This document shows, piece by piece, positions 44,859-53,558 of a stretch of DNA of 64,000 bases (within the stretch, counting starts at the first letter, position 1; every line of letters starts with the position of its first letter). The position numbers were made by a program, and so were the translations under genes. A model generated the notes under the pieces. That model worked only from the letters and a program-made list of their open reading frames with translations, had not been told where the DNA came from and made no database searches. The stretch comes from Nocardia aurantia (lineage in GTDB: Bacteria > Actinomycetota > Actinomycetes > Mycobacteriales > Mycobacteriaceae): NCBI RefSeq assembly GCF_009604425.1, contig NZ_WEGI01000010.1:62001-126000 (forward strand), in the 5' to 3' direction.

Positions 44859-45257
44859 ATGAACCGGATCACTGTGGGGCTCGGGTGCGCAGTCGGCGCC
44901 GTCCTCGTCGTCGGTGCCGCGACCGCGTCGGCGTCGCCCTCGGCCGCCGTGCACGGCGGGCATACCGTGACAGCACACGTGACCGGCGAGAAGGCCGGTC
45001 ACGTGTGCCGTATCGCGGGGGCCGGCATCGATATGCCGTGGCAGCCGGTCGGTGCCGACGGCACGGTCGATCTCGACACCGGCCCCGTGAGTGGGGGTCG
45101 TCACGAGGCCAGGGTGGTGTGTGCGGATCCGAGGTCGGGTGACCCGTCGGTGCGCACGGTCGGCCGCGAGGACGACGTGTTCACCGGACACTGGGCACCG
45201 GCCTTCGAATTTCTCCACCACCACAGGCTGGAGTTCCTCACTCCGCGCGAACACTGA
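44859..45257 (+). CDS. Small secreted protein of unknown function
   Basis: A 132-residue protein with a clear Sec signal peptide (MNRITVGLGCAVGAVLVVGA, cleavage likely after ASASP near 26). The mature part is about 105 residues with two cysteines (AGHVCRIAG, ARVVCADPR) that could form a disulfide, and a His-rich end (EFLHHHRLEFLTPREH). The fold looks like a small beta-rich exported domain. No family is recognised. It may be the first gene of the insertion between apt and relA. Confidence 0.75.
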   Translation: MNRITVGLGCAVGAVLVVGAATASASPSAAVHGGHTVTAHVTGEKAGHVCRIAGAGIDMPWQPVGADGTVDLDTGPVSGGRHEARVVCADPRSGDPSVRTVGREDDVFTGHWAPAFEFLHHHRLEFLTPREH

Positions 45258-45293
45258 GCCAGGATCGCACCGAGTCGGTCGGAATCGGCCGGG

Positions 45294-45590
45294 CTAGATC
45301 CGAGCCACCAATCGGGCGATGATGCCGGTCACGATCAACCAGAAGATCGCGGCCAGGCCGTAGTTGAGGATGATGTTCAGATTCTCGTTGTCGAGGGTGA
45401 ACAATCCGGGGAAGAAGAGTGCCAGCGGTTCGGCCAGCGATTTGATGAAACGGAAGAATCCGTTTCCCTGATTCGCGTGCAACAGCAGCATCAGGATGTA
45501 GACGGCTTCGACGAGTGCGAAGATTCCACCGACGGCGCTCACGATACCCGCAGCAGTGGCGGGTCCGCGGTATGTGTAGCGTGTGCTCAT
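45294..45590 (-). CDS. Small membrane protein, two or three helices
   Basis: ATG at 45590 gives 98 residues (MSTRYTYRGPATAAGIVSAV...). Two strong hydrophobic stretches, about 12-38 and 72-97, flank a polar loop with FFRFIKSLAEPLALFFPGLF. The pattern (…LFTLDNENLNIILNYGLAAIFW) resembles small actinobacterial YggT-like or unnamed membrane proteins. Function unknown. It is convergent with the secreted protein and divergent from the type VII-like pair. Confidence 0.72.
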   Translation of the reverse strand: MSTRYTYRGPATAAGIVSAVGGIFALVEAVYILMLLLHANQGNGFFRFIKSLAEPLALFFPGLFTLDNENLNIILNYGLAAIFWLIVTGIIARLVARI

Positions 45591-45774
45591 ATCCGTAGCT
45601 TGCCCGCCCCCGACGCCCTGAAACGGGCGGATTTCATTGTGCCGGGCGTGTTTCCGCGCGTCGAGCCCGGACAACGGCGATATCGCTCCGAACGGATCGA
45701 CTCGGTTCCCAGCACCGGGGATGCCGGATAGTAGGCAGTGCTCCGATACCGCTTCCGAAGGACGGATTGACAGC

Positions 45775-46203
45775 ATGACCGACCTCTTCCACGCCGATAC
45801 GGATGCTGCGCACGAGGCCGCGCTGGCCTTCGACCAGGGCGTCCAGAACGCCTGGGGTGTCTTCCAGGCAGCTGTCGGCGAACTGCGGAACAGCGCGACG
45901 ACGGGCCCGGTCCCGAGCCCGGTCGACGACGCGGTGATCGGCCAGTTGACCGCGGTGATCCCGGCGCTGGACGGCGCCGCCTACGCACCTCCCTCCGACT
46001 ACGGTGCGGGCTACGCCGACGCGGTGCGCGGCGTGGGCGACCGGCTGGCGGAGATGGACGAGCAGGCCGGGCGCGGCATCACGCACGCCGCGCCCGAGAT
46101 GCCCGCACCCGCGGCGGCGCCACGCCGGCAGTCCATCTACGAGACCCCCGAGGGGACTCAGGAGATGTTCAACCTGTCCATGGGCGCCGGCCTCATCCCC
46201 TGA
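45775..46203 (+). CDS. Small helical protein, possible type VII (ESX) secretion partner
   Basis: A 142-residue acidic protein with no signal peptide. Its N-terminal 100 residues read as two helices (HEAALAFDQGVQNAWGVFQA and YADAVRGVGDRLAEMDEQAG), like the hairpins of EspC/WXG100-type proteins. The C-terminus is Pro/Ala-rich and ends in MFNLSMGAGLIP. It stands 13 bases before a much larger helical protein, echoing paired ESX substrates. No WXG turn is present, so this is a structural guess. ATG at 45775 is the only start that fits. Confidence 0.6.
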   Translation: MTDLFHADTDAAHEAALAFDQGVQNAWGVFQAAVGELRNSATTGPVPSPVDDAVIGQLTAVIPALDGAAYAPPSDYGAGYADAVRGVGDRLAEMDEQAGRGITHAAPEMPAPAAAPRRQSIYETPEGTQEMFNLSMGAGLIP

Positions 46204-46216
46204 CGAGCGTCCAGCC

Positions 46217-48418
46217 GTGCCGGAACCCGGACAGGGCCCGTACTGGTCGCTGATCGTCGGCGACCACTGGCCCCAGCGGCAGTGGGAGCATCTGGCGTCC
46301 TCGGTGCGCACCGCCGCCGACACCTTCGACCACGGTCCCGCGGAGCAGGCGTGCCGCCGCTTCGACGAGGCCGTGGTGTCCAGTCGCAGCCTCAGCTCGA
46401 TCCGGGAGGCGATGGACACCCGCACCGGTGATCTGCGCGAACTCGGTGGCGCGCTGTACGCGCTGACCGAGATGCTCGACGATTTCGTGAGCATCACCGC
46501 CCGTACCCGGCACAAGATCCTCGACCTGTACGAGGAGGCGGTCCGGCGGATCGACACCGTCACCGCCGCCCGGCAACGACAGCAGGCGTCGGGCGCCGAT
46601 CGTGGCTCCGGCGACGAGCGCGCGGACGTGGACGCCATCGTCGACGAGATCCGCGACCAGGTGCGTCGGGTGGCCCAGAGTTCGGCGTCGGCGGTGGCGG
46701 ACGCCGCTCGTCCGCACGCCGAGCAGTTCGAGAACCTGCTGCGACGCTGGGATCCGCACAGCACGGCCGCACCGGCCGCCGCGGCACCGGCCGCCGCCGA
46801 CCCGTCCGCCGGTGGTCCGTCGGGGGCATCCGCGCAGGCGCCGGCCACCGCCGGTACCCCCTTCGATGCCGCCTCGCCCGGCGCGGCCGCTGCGCCTGCG
46901 GATGCCGGCGCCTCCACCTCCGACGCGACCGTGGCTCCCCCCGAGGTCACCGCCCCCACCTTCGACACGACGGTGGCTCCCCCCGAGGTCGCCGCCCCGG
47001 GAGACACCGCCGCCCCCGGCGACTCCGTATTCCCGGGTGGCCGAACCGATTTCGATGCCACGTCGATTCCGGCCGATCCCGGCGCCGCCGCGACAGCGGT
47101 TGGTCCCATCGCCGCGACGGCCGACCCCGGCGGCGCGGCGTACGCGGCCGGTCCCGGTGCGGCCGCCGTGTCCGCCGGTAGTGCCATGGCGTCGCCGACC
47201 GCCGGTCTGTCCGGCCTCGCGGGCCTGGAGAGTGCCGCCGCCGGCGCGATGGCCGGCCTCGGCGCGGCGTCCAACGCCACCATGGGCGCGTCCCGGCGTG
47301 AGCGTTCTCGCGGCGGTGTCGCCGGAGCGGACACCCGGGCGGGCGTCGCCGGATTCGACGGTGTCGTCACCCCCGATCCGGCCGACGGTCCCGGCGACGC
47401 CGACCTGGTGGGCGGCGCGGTCAGCACCCCCGACAGCGCTGCCGCCCAAGTGTTCTCGCCGCTGTCGACCAACCCGGGAACGGCTTCCCGGGGAGCTCCC
47501 GACGAGCCGTCCGCCGCCCGGCGGACCACGGCCGATCATCCGGAACCGGGAAAGTCGGACGCGACGCGAACTCGCGCGAATACCGACGAAACACGGACCG
47601 GCACCGGAAAACCGGACGCGACCGCCAACAGGCGAGCCGATTCCGCCGATCGCCGCGCCACCGCCGATCGTCCCGATCCGGGAAAGCCGGACGCGATGCG
47701 ACCCCGCGCGGATTCCGACGAAACACGCACCGGCGCCGGAAAATCGGATGCGACGCGCGGCGACCGGCGAACAGATGCCGAGCGTGCACCCACGGCGAAA
47801 CGCTCCGCGACGAGCACGTCGCACCTGCCCGAATTCGGAAGTGAGCAGCGCGTCGGCGGCGGGCAGGGCGCCCCCGGGCATCGTTCCGGCGCGCCCGGAC
47901 CGGATGCCGGTCGGGCGGCCCCCGCCGAGCGTGCCCCCGATGCCGGGAACCGTTCCGGAGCAAGGCTTTCGGTGACCGCACCGGAACAACGGCGGGCCGG
48001 CGGCGGCCACCGGGATGCCGCCCCGGACCGGCCCGGCGTGGGTGTGGCGCCGACCGAGGACCGGCGGGCCGGATCCGGCGGGCGCGTGTCGGCAGGTGAA
48101 CGGTCCGGGTCCAGGCGCACGAACGTCAGCTGGGTAGCGGCGGCAGGCCGAAAGGATATGGCGGACAAGGATTCCGGCGACGACGGCCCGGTGACCCCGT
48201 GGACACGACCGGTCACCGTCGATCCGCGCCTGCGTGATTCGCCCGACGAACCCGGTGAACGGAAGCGCGCGATGCCCGAGCAATGGGCGCCGCCGGCCAC
48301 CCACACCGGCCCTTCTCATGACACGCCCCCACGCCCCGCCCCCGAACGTGACGGTCGCGACCTGTCGGCGGTCGGCGCCGAAGCCGACCGGGACGCTCAG
48401 TCGTCGCGCAACCGATGA
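46217..48418 (+). CDS. Large helical-N-terminus, disordered-tail protein, possible type VII secretion substrate
   Basis: A 733-residue protein starting with GTG at 46217. Residues about 1-160 are helical (HWPQRQWEHLASSVRTAADT; ALYALTEMLDDFVSITA; YEEAVRRIDTV), with YALTE as a YxxxE-like secretion signal. From about 175 to the end it is Ala/Pro/Gly/Thr/Asp-rich and disordered, with a 44-residue repeat near 444-531. There is no signal peptide. The layout recalls ESX-secreted EspB/PPE-like proteins. No other ESX component is in the window. The link to type VII secretion is an inference from architecture and pairing. Confidence 0.6.
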   Translation: MPEPGQGPYWSLIVGDHWPQRQWEHLASSVRTAADTFDHGPAEQACRRFDEAVVSSRSLSSIREAMDTRTGDLRELGGALYALTEMLDDFVSITARTRHKILDLYEEAVRRIDTVTAARQRQQASGADRGSGDERADVDAIVDEIRDQVRRVAQSSASAVADAARPHAEQFENLLRRWDPHSTAAPAAAAPAAADPSAGGPSGASAQAPATAGTPFDAASPGAAAAPADAGASTSDATVAPPEVTAPTFDTTVAPPEVAAPGDTAAPGDSVFPGGRTDFDATSIPADPGAAATAVGPIAATADPGGAAYAAGPGAAAVSAGSAMASPTAGLSGLAGLESAAAGAMAGLGAASNATMGASRRERSRGGVAGADTRAGVAGFDGVVTPDPADGPGDADLVGGAVSTPDSAAAQVFSPLSTNPGTASRGAPDEPSAARRTTADHPEPGKSDATRTRANTDETRTGTGKPDATANRRADSADRRATADRPDPGKPDAMRPRADSDETRTGAGKSDATRGDRRTDAERAPTAKRSATSTSHLPEFGSEQRVGGGQGAPGHRSGAPGPDAGRAAPAERAPDAGNRSGARLSVTAPEQRRAGGGHRDAAPDRPGVGVAPTEDRRAGSGGRVSAGERSGSRRTNVSWVAAAGRKDMADKDSGDDGPVTPWTRPVTVDPRLRDSPDEPGERKRAMPEQWAPPATHTGPSHDTPPRPAPERDGRDLSAVGAEADRDAQSSRNR
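47546..47809 (+). repeat. 132-bp in-frame repeat, two copies, in the large disordered protein
   Basis: Units begin at 47546 and 47678 (CCGGGAAAGTCGG and CCGGGAAAGCCGG). They encode PGKSDATRTRANTDETRTG and PGKPDAMRPRADSDETRTG with diverged ends; 132 bases equals 44 codons, so the frame is kept. Confidence 0.7.
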
Positions 48419-48484
48419 TCCCGCCGTGAGCGGCGCCAGTACCGAGTGACCTTGTCGGGGCTGCGCGGGCGCTGTGGGCCGGGC

Positions 48485-49414
48485 TCAGACGGTGATCACG
48501 ATCTTGCCGTGGATGTGGCGGCCCGCCTGGAGGGTGACGGCGTCGGCGATCCGCTCGAGGGGGAAGGTGGCGGCGATCGGGACGGTCAGTGCGCCGCTGC
48601 GGATGGCGTCGGTGATCCGGCGCAGGTCGTCGGGGCCAGCCTGGCTGCCGCCGGTGGCGCGTACGCCGCCGGGTGGGTTGGGGCCGGCGGCGATCGTGAC
48701 GATGCGTTCGGGTGGAATGCCCAGGGCGAGAGCTGTTTCGGCGGTCTCGGTGCCGAACAGGTCGGCCGCGGCGGTGATGCCGCCGGGGGCCGTTGCCCAG
48801 ACCCGGTCGGCCAGGCCAGGACCGTAAGCGACCGGTTCGGCGCCCAGTTCGCGGAGGAAGTCGACGGTGTCCGGGCCGGCTGTGCCGATCACGCGGGCGC
48901 CCGCGAGTGTCGCCAGTTGCACGGCGAAGACCCCCACACCACCGGCGGCGCCGCCGATCAGGACGGTGTCGCCCGACCGCAGGCCGATCGCGGTGAGCGC
49001 GGCGGCGGCGGTCATCCCCGCGACCGGCAGGGTCGCCGCCACCTCGTCGGTGATGCCGTCCGGGGTGCGGAACAGGGCATCGGGCTGGGTGGGCGGGATC
49101 GGCAGGATCAGGTGATCGGCCGCGGCCTTCGCCATCGCGCCGCCGTACACTCGCGTACCCACGGTGAAACCGGTTGTGCCGGTTCCGATCTCGTCGATCA
49201 CACCGGCGAAGTCGAAGCCGAAGCCGGCGGGCACGGTGACGCCGAACGCGGCGGCGGCCTGCGGGGTGGCGGCGACGATCCAGTCCATCGGGTTCAGTCC
49301 GGCCGCCATGACGCGGATGCGGACCTCGCCCGGACCGGCGTGCGGCTCCGGAACCTCGCGCACCTCCAGCACTTCGGGACCGCCGAAGCTTTCGTAGACG
49401 ACGGCTCGGCTCAT
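48485..49414 (-). CDS. NADP-dependent MDR oxidoreductase (quinone oxidoreductase-like)
   Basis: A 309-residue zinc-free medium-chain reductase: GAGLNPMDW and FGFDFAGVIDEIG in the GroES-like part, and the dinucleotide motif IGGAAGGVGVFAVQLATLAGA (about 153-173). It is only distantly similar to the copy at 23154. It is convergent with the large disordered protein and stands alone on the reverse strand. Likely reduces quinones or enones; substrate not known. Confidence 0.87.
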   Translation of the reverse strand: MSRAVVYESFGGPEVLEVREVPEPHAGPGEVRIRVMAAGLNPMDWIVAATPQAAAAFGVTVPAGFGFDFAGVIDEIGTGTTGFTVGTRVYGGAMAKAAADHLILPIPPTQPDALFRTPDGITDEVAATLPVAGMTAAAALTAIGLRSGDTVLIGGAAGGVGVFAVQLATLAGARVIGTAGPDTVDFLRELGAEPVAYGPGLADRVWATAPGGITAAADLFGTETAETALALGIPPERIVTIAAGPNPPGGVRATGGSQAGPDDLRRITDAIRSGALTVPIAATFPLERIADAVTLQAGRHIHGKIVITV

Positions 49415-49482
49415 GATGGGACCTCCACTCCGGACCGCACGGTGACGGTACTTGGTCCCATCACTCTACCCGCGGATCCGGA

Positions 49483-50679
49483 TCACCTCCCGGCGCCCTC
49501 GCGGTACTTCTCCGCCCGGTACGTGTCGAACCGGATGTGCTCGTAACTGCCCATCGAGCCCGGCACGGTGTGCACCGGCATCTCGGTGTAGGCGAAGTGC
49601 GCGGCGTCGAAGTAGTCCGTGCTGTCCGGGTGGAAGGTCTTCGTCATCTCCGGGCCCTGGCCGGGCGCGCAGGTCAGCGTGATCTCGCCGGGGATCGTGT
49701 ACCGCTGGAACGGCGCGGTGGGGTCGCCGTACATGGCTCGGCCCCACCGGTAGTCGTCGAAGCGCACGTCGACCCGATCGCAGATCCGGATGTCGCCCGG
49801 CCGGCCGTCGACCATGTAGCCCCGGAACACCCCGGCCGCGTCGATGATGCCCTGGAATTCGCTGTATCCGCCGTCGGGTTCGAAGGTGTGCACCCATTCC
49901 CAGCCGCCCCAGGCGGTGCCGGGGTGCAACTGGGTGTCGGCGACGGCGGGAAAGTTCATCCGCCAGTACTGGGCCCGCCAGCCGTCCAGGTCGTAGACCC
50001 GGTCGCCGAGCCGGGCCGTCCCGGTGACCCGGCTGTTGGCCACCGGGGCGATGTTGGTGGCCTCCAGCGCGCCGCCCGGCCCGTAGTAGGGGCCGTAGGA
50101 GCCCGGGACGACGTCGTCGACCGAGAACTCGGCGGCCGCGCTCGCGCCGCGGGCCCGCACCCGCCAGCCGTCCGACTCCGGCGAATGGTCGATCGCGAAG
50201 TTGTCGCCGCGCAGTCCCGGCTCCCCGTCGATCCGCACGGTCTCCCGGGTCGCGCCCGCCGGCAGTCCGTGCGAGGGATCGAGAATGCCGTTGCCGAAAG
50301 GGAATTGCGCTGTGTCCGCGTTCTTCTCGTCCAGCAGCAGCCAGGTGACGTCCCCGCTCTGCCCGATCCGCCGGGGCTGTTGCCAGCCGGCCTCGACCTC
50401 CAGCAGGATCAGTGACTGCCGCGGGTCGTGCGGGTCCTTGAGCAACCACCAGGAGGCGACGAGATCTCCGTCGTGCGCCGCCAGGTTCGAGTCGGCCGGG
50501 GTGGCCACGCGCAGCGGATGTCCCGCGGGCTGGCGCCCGGAGCTGTCGTAGGCGCGCGGTTCGTACTTCTGCCATTCGGGGATGGGCTGGTCCGCGGTCG
50601 CGACCTGCGTGGAGGTGACGCAGGCCAGGGTCAGCAGCGCCGCGCCGAAGACGGCGAAGGGGTAGCGGGCACGGGTCAT
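49483..50679 (-). CDS. Exported protein, possibly AttH/CrtC lipocalin-like
   Basis: A 398-residue protein with an N-terminal export signal (MTRARYPFAVFGAALLTLAC; the cysteine is not in a perfect lipobox). The body is rich in Trp and beta-strand patterns (WWLLKDPHDPRQSLILLEVEAG, YDLDGWRAQYWRMNFPAV, WEWVHTFEPDGGYSEFQGII). This general look recalls AttH/CrtC-like lipocalin hydratases, but I could not confirm a family motif. It is 41 bases downstream of a Tat-exported phytoene desaturase-like oxidoreductase, so the two are probably co-transcribed and act outside the membrane on the same lipid or pigment. Confidence 0.62.
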   Translation of the reverse strand: MTRARYPFAVFGAALLTLACVTSTQVATADQPIPEWQKYEPRAYDSSGRQPAGHPLRVATPADSNLAAHDGDLVASWWLLKDPHDPRQSLILLEVEAGWQQPRRIGQSGDVTWLLLDEKNADTAQFPFGNGILDPSHGLPAGATRETVRIDGEPGLRGDNFAIDHSPESDGWRVRARGASAAAEFSVDDVVPGSYGPYYGPGGALEATNIAPVANSRVTGTARLGDRVYDLDGWRAQYWRMNFPAVADTQLHPGTAWGGWEWVHTFEPDGGYSEFQGIIDAAGVFRGYMVDGRPGDIRICDRVDVRFDDYRWGRAMYGDPTAPFQRYTIPGEITLTCAPGQGPEMTKTFHPDSTDYFDAAHFAYTEMPVHTVPGSMGSYEHIRFDTYRAEKYREGAGR

Positions 50680-50720
50680 CGCTGTGGTACTTCCGTTTCT
50701 GCGCAAGGGATTTCGGTGGA

Positions 50721-52553
50721 TCACGGCATACCGGCCGGCGCGACGGTGTCGAATATGTTGGGTAGTCCGGCGCGGAACCGCGCGTCGTCCTGTTCGTGCA
50801 GTTGCCGCAGTTCCGGGGCCGGTCCGGTGCGGGGCAGGGCGGCCGGCGGCGCGTCCGCGCCGGCCCGTTCGAGCAGTGCGTTGGTGGCGACCTTCGCCGA
50901 GTACGCGGCCGATTCCATGCAGTCCAGGCCGAACGGGGTCGCGGTGTGCCCGCCGACCAGGAACAGGTTCGGAATCCGGCCGGCCTGCGGCGGGAAGAAT
51001 CCGGTGGTGCCGGGCGCGGAGGCGGTGCGCAGATCCGGTACGGTCCAGCCGCCGCGCGGGTCCCAGTTCAGGGTGGGGTGCGGCCGCCAGCCCAGGAAAT
51101 TGTCTGCGGCGAAAAGCTTTTCGCCGCCGGGGAAGCCGTCCACGAGTTGTCGGCGGATCTCGGCGAAGGCCTCGTCGTAACCGAGGTCCTTGATCGGTTT
51201 GCGGAAGGTGGGGCCCGGCGAGTTGTAGTAGGGATGGTTGTTGAACTCCACTGAGATCATCCCGCGGGCCCGGCCGTCGCCGTACTCGCTCAGGTCCAGG
51301 TTCCAGATCTCGGACAGCCCGACCACGGTCAGCAGCCAGTCGCGGTCGACGTCGCGATTGGTGACCTGGCCGCCGAGCGTGCCGATCGGGTCGCGGAAGA
51401 ACAGCTCGAACCCGGATTCCACCGACAGGTCCAGCCGGTCGATGCCGGTCAGGCCGGGATCCGCCGTGCGCAGCGCCGGGCCGAGCAGCGGAGCGAGCCG
51501 GTCCGGTGGCATCGCCAGCACGAACCAGTCCGCCTCCACCCGGGACCGCGCGCCGTTGTCGTCCCGCACGGTGGCGCCGGTGATCCGGCCGTCGTCGAAG
51601 CCGATCTCGGTGAGGGTGCGGCCGGTGTGGAAGGTCGCGCCGAGGCTCTCCAGGTGGCGGGCCCACGGGTCGAACCAGACCTCGGTCTCCGGGCCGTCCA
51701 TGAGGATCTTCGGCGTGCGACCGGGCGCGGCCGCGGTGATCCGGCCGGCGGCCAGGTGCAGGTTCTGGTCGACCAGCGAGGTCAGGAGGGTCAGCGCGTT
51801 CAGGCCGCGGGTGGGGGAGTCGGTGGAGGTGGTCTGGCACAGATCCCGGATCAGGGTGTGCGCGGTCGGCGAGAGCCGATCCGCCCGGAAGAACCCGTTC
51901 TCCAGGTCGATGAACTCCAGCTGCCCGGCCCGGCGCAGGTCGCCGCTGGTGACCCAGGCGGCGATCTTGCCGGCCAGCAGTTCGGCGTCGGTCGGCCGGG
52001 TGCCGGGGCGGTCGGCGAGCAAGCCCCGCACCGAGTGCAGCACCCGGTCGAGCGAGAAATCGCGCAGCGACTCCGGCGAGGTCGGCACACCGAGACCGAG
52101 CAGCGTGCCGTTCAGGCCGATCCCGCCCGCCATCACGTCGTGCGAGGACACCGTCAGCCGATCGATCACCTGCCGTCCGTCACCGGTCGGTATGCGCCGC
52201 AACAGATCCGGCATCGCCGCATAGCCGGGCAGGAAGAAATGGCCGCCGCAGGTGTTCGGCAGCGAGGGCCGGCCGTCGCTGCCGCCGCCCGGGGTCACGA
52301 AGGACCGCACCCCGCCGCCCAGCCGGGCCAGTCGCTCGTAGACATCGACCCGAAATCCGCGCTCCGCCAATTCGTGTGCCACGCTCATGCCGCCGGGGCC
52401 GGCGCCGAACACCGCCACCCGGCTACCGGCCGGCGCGGCGGCCGCGCGGCGCGGAACGACCGCCGAGGCGGTGGCCGCCGCGGCCAGAGTGGTTATCCCG
52501 CGCAGGATTCGGCGTCGGGGGATCCGGGTGTCGGTCGATCCGGACGATCGCAT
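50721..52553 (-). CDS. Tat-exported FAD-dependent oxidoreductase, phytoene desaturase/amine-oxidase-like
   Basis: About 610 residues from the ATG at 52553 (AGGGA six bases upstream; the ATG at 52559 is two codons longer). The N-terminus has a twin-arginine signal (TRIPRRRILRGITTLAAAATA). The FAD fold begins RVAVFGAGPGGMSVAHELAERGFRVDVYE and ends FLVGGHTATPFGLDCMESAAYSAKVATNALLE, the GHxxxP... C-terminal FAD motif of the carotene desaturase/amine oxidase family. It probably oxidises a lipophilic substrate outside the membrane. It is upstream of the AttH/CrtC-like gene and divergent from a TetR regulator. Confidence 0.83.
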   Translation of the reverse strand: MRSSGSTDTRIPRRRILRGITTLAAAATASAVVPRRAAAAPAGSRVAVFGAGPGGMSVAHELAERGFRVDVYERLARLGGGVRSFVTPGGGSDGRPSLPNTCGGHFFLPGYAAMPDLLRRIPTGDGRQVIDRLTVSSHDVMAGGIGLNGTLLGLGVPTSPESLRDFSLDRVLHSVRGLLADRPGTRPTDAELLAGKIAAWVTSGDLRRAGQLEFIDLENGFFRADRLSPTAHTLIRDLCQTTSTDSPTRGLNALTLLTSLVDQNLHLAAGRITAAAPGRTPKILMDGPETEVWFDPWARHLESLGATFHTGRTLTEIGFDDGRITGATVRDDNGARSRVEADWFVLAMPPDRLAPLLGPALRTADPGLTGIDRLDLSVESGFELFFRDPIGTLGGQVTNRDVDRDWLLTVVGLSEIWNLDLSEYGDGRARGMISVEFNNHPYYNSPGPTFRKPIKDLGYDEAFAEIRRQLVDGFPGGEKLFAADNFLGWRPHPTLNWDPRGGWTVPDLRTASAPGTTGFFPPQAGRIPNLFLVGGHTATPFGLDCMESAAYSAKVATNALLERAGADAPPAALPRTGPAPELRQLHEQDDARFRAGLPNIFDTVAPAGMP

Positions 52554-52846
52554 CGGCATTCCCTGTATGTAGAGAGTCGGTTTGCGCAGACGATCTGTGA
52601 CAGCGGCCCGCTCTGTCAAGATCGGAAACGCGAAAAACACACCGTGGTAAGGGAAATGGCGAAGAATTCATCCGGTGGAAACGAACCCTATCGGTTCTAT
52701 GTAAACAAGAATTCCGCACCGGTGTGGCGAGGGACACTCGCGCTGTACCGCGATGATGACCGCGCGGAAACCGCATGGTGTCAGCGAAATTCGCTCGACT
52801 GTGCGGACCCGGTGGAGCGAGACCGGACTCGTGCGGGGCCCGGAAC

Positions 52847-52872
52847 GGCACCAGGTGACGGGACCTGGTGCC
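52847..52872. promoter_or_regulatory. Operator-like inverted repeat before the TetR gene
   Basis: GGCACCAGGT (52847-52856) and ACCTGGTGCC (52863-52872), perfect 10-bp arms with a 6-base spacer, 13 bases before the TetR start and in the gap facing the Tat-exported oxidoreductase. A good candidate for autoregulation. The rest of the 52554-52846 gap holds no gene that I support. Confidence 0.6.
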
Positions 52873-52885
52873 GTATCCTGACCGG

Positions 52886-53455
52886 ATGGCCCGCTGGCAA
52901 CCGAACGCCTCCGAGCGGCTGGTGCTGGCCGCGCTCGAGCTGTTCGAGGAGCGCGGGTACGAGGCGACCACGGTGGTCGGGATCGCGGAGCGTGCGGGGC
53001 TGACCAAGAGCACCTTCTTCCGCCACTTCCCCGACAAGCGGGAAGTGCTGTTCGGCGGGGACGCCATGGCCGGGCTGCTCGCCGACGGGATCGCGGCGGC
53101 GCCCGCGGGTTCGCCGCCCTCGGCCGCGATCGCGCACGCTCTGGATGCCGTCGGGCGCGACGTGTTCCACGCCGAGCGCCGCGCGTTCGGCGCGCGCCGG
53201 CGGGCGGTGATCCTCGCCCATCCCGAACTGCGGGAACGGGAGGCGCTCAAGGGAATCGGGCTCACCGAGGCGATGCGCGCCGCCCTCGAGCGCCGCGGCG
53301 TCGCGGCCCTGACCGCCCGCGCCGCGGCGGAGCTGGGCGCGCTGGCGATGACGATCGCCTACGAGCACTGGACCGATACCCCCGGCGGGGAGGAGTTCGG
53401 CGCCGTCGCGCGGCGGACGCTGGCCGAAGTGCGGGAAGCCGGCGCCGCGTTCTGA
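52886..53455 (+). CDS. TetR-family transcriptional regulator
   Basis: A 189-residue regulator. The helix-turn-helix is SERLVLAALELFEERGYEATTVVGIAERAGLTKSTFFRHFPDKREVLF (about 8-55). The C-terminal part is a helical ligand domain (AAIAHALDAVGRDVF...). It is divergent from the oxidoreductase at 50721 and 103 bases before an F420-type nitroreductase. The palindrome at 52847 and the one at 53527 are candidate targets. The ligand is unknown. Confidence 0.9.
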   Translation: MARWQPNASERLVLAALELFEERGYEATTVVGIAERAGLTKSTFFRHFPDKREVLFGGDAMAGLLADGIAAAPAGSPPSAAIAHALDAVGRDVFHAERRAFGARRRAVILAHPELREREALKGIGLTEAMRAALERRGVAALTARAAAELGALAMTIAYEHWTDTPGGEEFGAVARRTLAEVREAGAAF

Positions 53456-53484
53456 ATTCCGCCGACGAAAAGTGAGCACTGCTC

Positions 53485-53514
53485 TTGACCGAAGGGCTCT
53501 CGGGGGTGCAGACT
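53485..53514 (+). promoter_or_regulatory. Candidate promoter of the nitroreductase-like gene
   Basis: TTGACC (53485-53490) and CAGACT (53509-53514) with an 18-base spacer, 45 bases before the ATG. The first hexamer fits a -35; the second is a poor -10 but is the best placed. Confidence 0.45.
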
Positions 53515-53526
53515 GGTTCATGAACA

Positions 53527-53541
53527 GAGAGCGCCGCTCTC
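53527..53541. promoter_or_regulatory. Short palindrome between promoter and start
   Basis: GAGAGCG-C-CGCTCTC, a 7+1+7 palindrome just downstream of the candidate promoter and 17 bases before the start. A likely repressor site, probably for the upstream TetR protein; this is inference. Confidence 0.5.
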
Positions 53542-53558
53542 AAAAGTGAGGAGTAGTC

